Shown here in pieces: positions 59,001-64,000 of a DNA stretch of 64,000 bases. Position numbers and translations under genes: made by a program. The DNA is from Bacteroidales bacterium (GTDB taxonomy: Bacteria > Bacteroidota > Bacteroidia > Bacteroidales > FEN-979): contig JADGPR010000008.1 in the NCBI GenBank assembly GCA_017882335.1, forward strand, positions 1 through 64,000. Direction: 5' to 3'. The stretch's first letter is position 1. Every line of letters starts with the position of its first letter. Below the pieces are notes generated by a model, which saw only the letters and a program-made list of their open reading frames with translations, did no database searches and was not told the DNA's origin.

Positions 59001-59867
59001 TTTTCAGTAAGGAAAAATGTGATCTACAAAGGAAAACTGGCTGTAACCGCGGGTCAGTTTTCATTTACATTCATCGTTCCCAAGGATATTGCATACAATT
59101 TCGGTGGCGGGAAGATCAGTTATTATGCAAGGAACGAGTCGACGGATGCAAACGGTTACGATCAGAACTTTATCGTGGGCGGTTATAACAATGAAGCTGG
59201 TCAGGATAACGAAGGGCCGGTAATCCGGCTGTTTATGAATGATACAACTTTTGTTTCCGGAGGAATTACGGATCAGAATCCGAGATTGATCGCTTTTTTA
59301 AGTGATTCTTCAGGAATCAACACCGTGGGAAATGGAATCGGACATGATCTGACTGCAACGGTTGACGATGACACCAAGTCGCTGAAGATCCTCAATGATT
59401 ATTATGTGGCCGATCTGAATACCTTCAAACAGGGTGTAATAGCCTATCCTTTCTTTGGATTAAGCGATGGTTATCATACCCTGACCATAAAAGTGTGGGA
59501 TGTATACAACAACTCCTCCGACGCTAATATCGAATTTCTCGTTGTGTCTTCCGCTCAGCTGGCGGTTCAGCATCTATTAAATTATCCGAACCCTTTCTTT
59601 GACAGGACGACTTTTTCCTTTGAATATAACCAGCCGAACACGGAACTGAATGTACAGATCGATATTTATTCGCTCACCGGGCAGAAGGTGAAAACCCTTC
59701 GTCAGCCGATCTATTCAAATGGTTACCGGGCAAATACGATCGAATGGGATGGGACAGGTGATAATGGCGTCCGGATCGGTTCCGGAACTTATGTTTACAA
59801 TATAAGGGTAACCATGCCGGATGGTTCAAGTACATACAAATCCTCCAAACTTGTGGTGATCCGTTAA
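56010..59867 (+). CDS. porU: T9SS C-terminal signal peptidase PorU
   Basis: 1285 residues. A signal peptide is encoded near the N-terminus (MVITGILFISSFSTGYSQ at residue 16; the ATG at 56010 or that internal ATG may be used). A PorU-specific N-terminal domain (about 35-195) is followed by a beta-rich region and the C25 (gingipain-type) peptidase domain (about 545-950) with catalytic His794 (NYVGHGG) and Cys828 (FLTATCEFS). The tail has the T9SS-type C-terminal domain (NYPNPFFDRTTFSFE). PorU removes the C-terminal signal from secreted cargo and joins it to lipopolysaccharide. It lies beside gldJ and porV as in Flavobacterium. A second C25 gene follows 31 bp on. Confidence 0.88.
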   Translation: MITFFSFRDRPFFFKMVITGILFISSFSTGYSQPVHQHRSLKWFPVNKVEIGPGDSMQVLSFKGAASQLEAHGFLPVFLEMFPLNSPDDQLISLSIENPFYQEISKGELSGVKDLDQIPTSIIPENSIATQRNNAFLSISFVPIRKNTEKGTFEKLLFFDLVYEIRENSEVSLKKTTRVYAAHSVLSIGTWFKMSIPLSGIYIIQAKDLKNIDPAFSTIDPRTIQIFGNDGGMLPESNATPRIDDLRELSIQVVGTDPTKLNDNDYIIFYAKGPDSWKYNNTDQLFHHQKNLYSNYSYCFLTYGQASGKRVVAEPSVIDTPNPTISRFNDFAFYEPAEINLIKSGRAWYSKDLFELTTTHDYTFNFADLDLSVPVSIIATVAAHCTSSPTSFNLYANGQQLSTVNIPAVGSLYTDTFANERLLTPTYSSSSPSIDLRLDYIRTNNDGTGYIKSLELNAMRKLVFSGGQMDFRSVAGSGHGQVSEFRVSAGSQPVTVWDVSDPAAVKSIGTTQNNNLVVFRLHTDTIREFTAWDGSAFYSVQSFTKIDNQDLHFTGNPDLVIVTHPAFINQALSLAGFHQQHDHMNVLVTTPDKIYNEFSSGAQDITAIRDFMKMIYDRSGKTAPRYLLMFGDASYDYKDRLLNNSNFVPTYESSESLNPVMSIVTDDYFGLMDDNEGQGTVGMLDIGIGRFPVQTADQADAAVKKVIHYCSGSDSVKNDWRNVICFVADDWDYGMHEANADAVSIDDSVYNVDKIYLGAYDRISTPGGLRYPEVNEAITRRVEKGAMIMNYVGHGGILGWAHARVLDIPQIKSWQNFDNLPVFLTATCEFSYFDDPSWTSAGEWVFLNPTGGGIALLTTTRPTYASDNQQLVTGFYMYAFKKTNGKYPALGDLIMDSKNYSGGNTGDANTRKFVLLGDPALQMAYPQLHVVTTSITTKAQPSGTDTIKALSIVTITGDVQDDNGNKVTSFNGTVFPTVYDKISEVTTIPLEGEPPFHFSVRKNVIYKGKLAVTAGQFSFTFIVPKDIAYNFGGGKISYYARNESTDANGYDQNFIVGGYNNEAGQDNEGPVIRLFMNDTTFVSGGITDQNPRLIAFLSDSSGINTVGNGIGHDLTATVDDDTKSLKILNDYYVADLNTFKQGVIAYPFFGLSDGYHTLTIKVWDVYNNSSDANIEFLVVSSAQLAVQHLLNYPNPFFDRTTFSFEYNQPNTELNVQIDIYSLTGQKVKTLRQPIYSNGYRANTIEWDGTGDNGVRIGSGTYVYNIRVTMPDGSSTYKSSKLVVIR

Positions 59868-59952
59868 GAACCTGAATGAAACAGAAATAAGCTTAATTTT
59901 GAATGTCGAACGCACCGATAATAAATCTCCGGATAAAATAAATCCTCAAACC

Positions 59953-62900
59953 ATGAGAATTAAGATCCTGATTGTTCTTTTTTTACTTCCTATAGGATTG
60001 CTGGCGGGATATCCCCACAAGGCAAATTCTGTTTTGAAGAATGGCAAATGGTTCAGGATTTCGTTGCAGAAAACAGGTATCTATCAGATCACCTACGATG
60101 ATTTCGTTTCCATGGGATTCGATCCTTCTACACTCGATCCATCGAAGATCTCCGTTTTTGGTAATGGAGGCGGCATGCTCCCTGAATCAAATGCAATAGG
60201 CCGCTCCGATGACCTGATTGAGAATGCCATCCTGGTTCAGGATGGAGGAGACGGGAAACTGGATCAGGGTGATTATGTGCTCTTCTATGGAGAGTCGCCT
60301 GATACCTGGGTATTGGATTATATTACCCGTCGTTTTTCGCACCAGAAAAATCTTTATTCGGATTCGACATTCTATTATGTAACGATTGGCCCAACTGCCG
60401 GGAAACGGGTACAGCAGGTTCCTTCCTTGACCGGTACCCCGGATACTCACTCCCTAAATTTTATGGATCATGCATTTCATGATATCGATTCAGTCAGCCT
60501 GATACAGTCTGGAAAAACCTGGGTCGGAGAAAAATTTTCGTATAATAAAAATACCTGCAACATTTCATTTTCATTTCCTCACCTTGATTCGATGGCAGCA
60601 GCAAGGGTGGTCACTCATGTTTTGGCTAAATCAAACCTGCCCAGTTCATTCCTGCTTACAGATCACAAAAATTTTAATCAATCCATACACATTCCCGATA
60701 CCAACCCACTGAGCGGCCTCTTTGCAAAGGATAGCACGAAATCCAGTTTCCTGCTTAACCCGCATTCACCGATGGATTTCACCCTGACCTATTTGATGAA
60801 TGAATCCAATGCCAATGGCTGGCTCGATTATATCGAAGTGACCTGTCAGCGGAAGCTTACATGGTCGGGCCCTCAAATGTCATTCCGTGACCCGAATACC
60901 GTGTATATCCATATCAGTAAATTCCACATTACAGGAACAAATCCTTCAGTTGTTGTCTGGAATGTTACCAGAAAGGGAACCCCTTCAGAGATTGTTCCTC
61001 TTACGACGGAACCAACGATGACATTCGAGGTTGCGACGGATAGCCTGCAGGAGTTTATTGGTTTCGACGGATCTTCCTTTTACCCGGTCCACCTTTCGGG
61101 TCCGGTTGCTAACCAGGACCTTCATGGCCTGGATCCCCCGAACCTGGTTATTGTGACGCATCCTTTATTCAGGGAACAGGCCGACAGTCTTGCCGAGTTT
61201 CACCGTACACACAACAACCTGACGGTAGAGGTGGTGGATGTGAACCAGATCTATACTGAATTCGGGTGCGGGCAAAAGGATCTTACCGCGATCCGTGATT
61301 TTATGAAAATGCTATATGATAAGGGCTATCCTGGTAATTCACCCCGTTACCTTTTGTTGTTTGGTGATGGAACCTATGATCCGAAAAACCGCATCACCGC
61401 CAACAATAACCTGATCCCTCCCTATGAATCTAACGAGTACCTGTCCACTACAGCAACCTATGTGTCGGATGATTATTTCGGGATTTTGGGCGATGCCGAA
61501 GGATATGCCATGAACGGGTCGATCGAGATCGGCATCGGGCGGTTACCGGTGAATACAATAGAACAGGCAAAAGATGTCGTGAATAAGATCAAAAGGTATT
61601 CTTCACTCAACGATTCCACAATGGCTGATTGGAGAAATACCATCACCTTTGTTGCCGACGACCCTGATGATAACCTTCACCTGCAGCAAGCAGAGCGACT
61701 GGCGGATACCGTTAAAAGGAAATATCCTGTTCTCAATGTAAAAAAGATCTTCAACGATGCTTACCGGTTTATCCCCTCACCCTCAGGCTTGCGTTCTCCA
61801 GATTGTGAAAAGGCAATCACCCAGGCTGTAAATGACGGAACGCTCGTATTCAGTTATACCGGCCATGGAGGTGAAGACGGATGGAGCGGAACAAAGATAC
61901 TGACTGTAAAGGATATAAATGGCTGGAACAACTATTACCGCCTGCCTGTTTTTATCACCGCTACTTGCGAGTTCGGCAGGTTCGACAATCCAAACCGGCC
62001 TACCGGAGGGGAACTGGTGATAACGAAACCCAACGGCGGCGCTATTGCTATCTTTACTACTACCCGGCTGTCCTTTGCTAATACCAATATTGAGCTTGCG
62101 GCTTCCTTTTTCAGTCACCTTAAATCGGTGAACGGAGATGCCAACCAGAAAATGGGTGATCTGATGCGAATTGTAAAAAATGTTAACAGCAACAACATTC
62201 TTATGCGGAATTTTGTCCTGTTGGGTGATCCTGCTCAGGATATAGCGTTTCCGAAGCAGCAGGCAGTGACCACATTTATCAATAACCATCCTGTCGGCGC
62301 AGTTCCTGATACATTGTTAGGAATGTCAAAAGTCACGGTCAAAGGTGAGATCAGGGATGTACAGGGCAATAAGATGGGAAATTATAATGGCCTGGTTTTT
62401 CCGAAAGTATTTGATAAACCTGTAACCTACATCACAATTGGCAACACCCCGGTTAGTTATCCGCAGTCATTCAGGGTTCAAGACCGGTTACTTTTCTCCG
62501 GAAAGACTAAGGTTACCAACGGCGATTTTGAATTCACCTTTATGGTTCCAAAGGGGATCGGGCTTACATTTGGAAACGGGAAAATAAGTTACTATTCCCG
62601 CGATCTTCAAACCGATGCCAATGGTTTCACTTCGAACTTCATCATTGGGGGTGAGAATGCATTGGGAGATACCGTTGTCAAGGGGCCCGGGATAGCGCTG
62701 TACATGGACAACACGCGTTTTATTTCCGGTGGACGGACAGGCAGGAATCCTGTGATGCTGGCGTTTTTGAATGACCCTGCAGGGATCAACGATTTTAATC
62801 TGGGGATCGGCCATGATATCATTGCCGTGCTGGATAATGATTATAGCCATCCCATCGGGCTGAATGATTATTATGAACCGGATACGAACTCTTATTCAGC

Positions 62901-63336
62901 AGGATCCATTCGCTATCCCTTCACTGACCTCGCAACGGGGTTTCATTCACTCCTCATGAAAGCATGGAACGTGTATGATATTTCCGCTGAAAAGGAGATC
63001 TACTTCTGGGTTTCTGACCAGCAGATTCCCTTGGTTCAACAGGTGAAGAACTTTCCAAACCCTATGCGGACAGCAACCACCTTCATGTTTTCTTCCATGA
63101 ATGTAACCGGTGACGTGAATGTAGAGATCCTTATTTATACATATACCGGGCAACTGATAAAAACGATTGAGAAAAAGATCAATGAAACAACGGCCGATAC
63201 GCAGTTTATTCTATGGGATGGCAATGGGGAGAACGGGCAACCCCTGAGCAGTGGAATTTATCCATATCGTGTAATCCTGAAAGGTTCGAACGGGAGCTTT
63301 GCCCAAGCTTCTCAAAAACTCGTAATTGTAAGATAA
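59953..63336 (+). CDS. Second PorU-like C25 peptidase (tandem paralogue)
   Basis: 1127 residues from the ATG at 59953, where a signal peptide (MRIKILIVLFLLPIGLLAG) begins; the track start (TTG, 59899) is less likely. It aligns with the first PorU from NGKWFRISLQKTGIYQI (copy 1: IGTWFKMSIPLSGIYII) to the C-terminal domain, with the same blocks FGNGGGMLPESNA, AIRDFMKMLYDKG, YLLLFGDGTYD. His638 (SYTGHGGEDGW) and Cys672 (FITATCEFG) of the C25 site are kept. It lacks the first 160-residue domain of copy 1. It may be a second sortase, a cargo-type protease with a C-terminal sorting domain, or a regulatory partner. It reads as an old duplication. Confidence 0.85.
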   Translation: MRIKILIVLFLLPIGLLAGYPHKANSVLKNGKWFRISLQKTGIYQITYDDFVSMGFDPSTLDPSKISVFGNGGGMLPESNAIGRSDDLIENAILVQDGGDGKLDQGDYVLFYGESPDTWVLDYITRRFSHQKNLYSDSTFYYVTIGPTAGKRVQQVPSLTGTPDTHSLNFMDHAFHDIDSVSLIQSGKTWVGEKFSYNKNTCNISFSFPHLDSMAAARVVTHVLAKSNLPSSFLLTDHKNFNQSIHIPDTNPLSGLFAKDSTKSSFLLNPHSPMDFTLTYLMNESNANGWLDYIEVTCQRKLTWSGPQMSFRDPNTVYIHISKFHITGTNPSVVVWNVTRKGTPSEIVPLTTEPTMTFEVATDSLQEFIGFDGSSFYPVHLSGPVANQDLHGLDPPNLVIVTHPLFREQADSLAEFHRTHNNLTVEVVDVNQIYTEFGCGQKDLTAIRDFMKMLYDKGYPGNSPRYLLLFGDGTYDPKNRITANNNLIPPYESNEYLSTTATYVSDDYFGILGDAEGYAMNGSIEIGIGRLPVNTIEQAKDVVNKIKRYSSLNDSTMADWRNTITFVADDPDDNLHLQQAERLADTVKRKYPVLNVKKIFNDAYRFIPSPSGLRSPDCEKAITQAVNDGTLVFSYTGHGGEDGWSGTKILTVKDINGWNNYYRLPVFITATCEFGRFDNPNRPTGGELVITKPNGGAIAIFTTTRLSFANTNIELAASFFSHLKSVNGDANQKMGDLMRIVKNVNSNNILMRNFVLLGDPAQDIAFPKQQAVTTFINNHPVGAVPDTLLGMSKVTVKGEIRDVQGNKMGNYNGLVFPKVFDKPVTYITIGNTPVSYPQSFRVQDRLLFSGKTKVTNGDFEFTFMVPKGIGLTFGNGKISYYSRDLQTDANGFTSNFIIGGENALGDTVVKGPGIALYMDNTRFISGGRTGRNPVMLAFLNDPAGINDFNLGIGHDIIAVLDNDYSHPIGLNDYYEPDTNSYSAGSIRYPFTDLATGFHSLLMKAWNVYDISAEKEIYFWVSDQQIPLVQQVKNFPNPMRTATTFMFSSMNVTGDVNVEILIYTYTGQLIKTIEKKINETTADTQFILWDGNGENGQPLSSGIYPYRVILKGSNGSFAQASQKLVIVR

Positions 63337-63391
63337 CCCTTATTTGACCGCATTTTTTGTGATCCGGGCAATATCGGAAAAAATAATTCGT

Positions 63392-63399
63392 TATTTTTG
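63392..63399 (+). promoter_or_regulatory. Bacteroidota -7 promoter box
   Basis: TATTTTTG 35 bp upstream of the porV ATG, fitting TAnnTTTG. It suggests porV can be transcribed independently of the porU genes. Confidence 0.5.
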
Positions 63400-63434
63400 C
63401 TGACTCATTATTTAACATCTTAATACAAATTCGA

Positions 63435-64000
63435 ATGCAACAAATGAAGATCCATTATTTTCTTTTTCTCGCCTGTATTCTTTTTACATCCAATGCTTTT
63501 TCCCAAAGAAACCCAATCACGACGGCAGTCCCATTTCTATTGATTGCACCGGATGCGCGCAGTGGCGGCATGGGTGATGCAGGGGTATCATCTACACCGG
63601 ATGTGTATTCCATGTTTTGGAACCCTGCAAAATATGCTTTCGCCGATAAAGACTTTGGATTTGGAATCGGCTATGTTCCCTGGTTACGCGGGTTGGTCAA
63701 TGATATCGGGCTTGCTTCCGTTGCCGGTTATAAAAAATTTGGAGACAAGCAGGCCATTGCCTTTTCGCTACGGTATTTTTCAATGGGAAGTGTAACTTTC
63801 ACCAATGAAACCGGGCAGGAACTCGGAGATGTGAAACCCAATGAATGGACGATTGACGCCACCTATGCCAGGAAGTTTTCCCCATCGTTTTCCGGTGCAG
63901 TTGCAGGCCGTTTTATCTATTCGAATCTGGTTCCTGTAAAATATATCGAAAATGTACGGCCCGGGACATCGGTTGCTGCAGATGTTTCATTGTATTACCA
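63435..64000 (+). CDS. porV: T9SS outer membrane protein PorV, N-terminal part
   Basis: An open frame from the ATG at 63435 (a second ATG at 63444) runs off the right edge; the ORF track does not list it. It begins with a signal peptide (MKIHYFLFLACILFTSNAFS) followed by RNPITTAVPFLLIAPDARSG and GMGDAGVSSTPDVYSMFWNP, then FADKDFGFGIGYVPWLRGLV, which is the PorV/LptO opening. PorV is a FadL-like barrel that carries cargo from the T9SS translocon to PorU. Its place straight after the porU pair agrees with that. About 188 codons are visible of a usual 380 or so. Confidence 0.9.
   Translation, partial: MQQMKIHYFLFLACILFTSNAFSQRNPITTAVPFLLIAPDARSGGMGDAGVSSTPDVYSMFWNPAKYAFADKDFGFGIGYVPWLRGLVNDIGLASVAGYKKFGDKQAIAFSLRYFSMGSVTFTNETGQELGDVKPNEWTIDATYARKFSPSFSGAVAGRFIYSNLVPVKYIENVRPGTSVAADVSLYY

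Overview
The window is a stretch of a Bacteroidota chromosome. The evidence is the type IX secretion set (GldJ, PorP/SprF, two PorU-type peptidases, PorV), the TAnnTTTG -7 boxes in front of many genes, the lack of clear Shine-Dalgarno sequences, and family-typical proteins such as DUF1573, DUF5777, TamB and a ParC-type topoisomerase subunit. A tungsten-type aldehyde oxidoreductase, a flavodiiron protein and an ADP-forming acyl-CoA synthetase point to an anaerobic or microaerobic, fermentative life. I cannot assign a genus. The spaces between genes are full of short interspersed and tandem repeats.

Layout. 0-10 kb: start of an aminotransferase, a DUF1573 protein, a small lipoprotein, a DAK2-DegV fusion, an ADP-forming acyl-CoA synthetase, a rhomboid protease, a membrane protein of unknown role, and a GH3/beta-lactamase-fold fusion. 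10-16 kb: the two halves of a split transketolase with a VWA protein gene lodged between them, then a Kup potassium transporter and a DedA protein. 16-21 kb: a remnant of a Kef-type antiporter, a methyltransferase, a c-type cytochrome lipoprotein with a DUF5777 barrel, an F420-oxidoreductase-like protein, an outer membrane protein, and an unusual tRNA-Arg(TCT) locus. There a GIY-YIG nuclease gene sits between a decayed 5' half-tRNA and the intact tRNA. 21-38 kb: isochorismatase-like hydrolase, ParC, flavodiiron protein, a lipoprotein, a cation transporter-like protein, TsaD, TamB, an AddA-like helicase-nuclease, and an amino-sugar kinase/RapZ fusion followed by a MurU-like nucleotidyltransferase.

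38-49 kb is a tungsten/molybdenum island: MoaA, MoeA, a WtpABC-type oxyanion transporter and a ModE-like regulator on the minus strand, then PruA, an AOR-family tungstoenzyme and a ThiF/ThiS-like sulfur-carrier pair. Two palindromes of the same design (TCGATATG-type arms, 8-nt spacer) lie upstream of the regulator and upstream of the AOR gene. They probably mark one regulon.

49-64 kb holds FolC, AnmK and MurF, then the T9SS genes: gldJ and porP/sprF on the minus strand, two tandem porU-like genes and the start of porV on the plus strand. GH3/NagZ-like, AnmK, AmgK-like and MurU-like proteins together outline a peptidoglycan amino-sugar recycling theme. The most unusual points are the GIY-YIG/tRNA arrangement, the kinase-RapZ fusion, the paired ModE-like operators, the tandem PorU genes, and a 62-bp repeat array that supplies the start codon of the ABC ATPase and the last codons of the permease.
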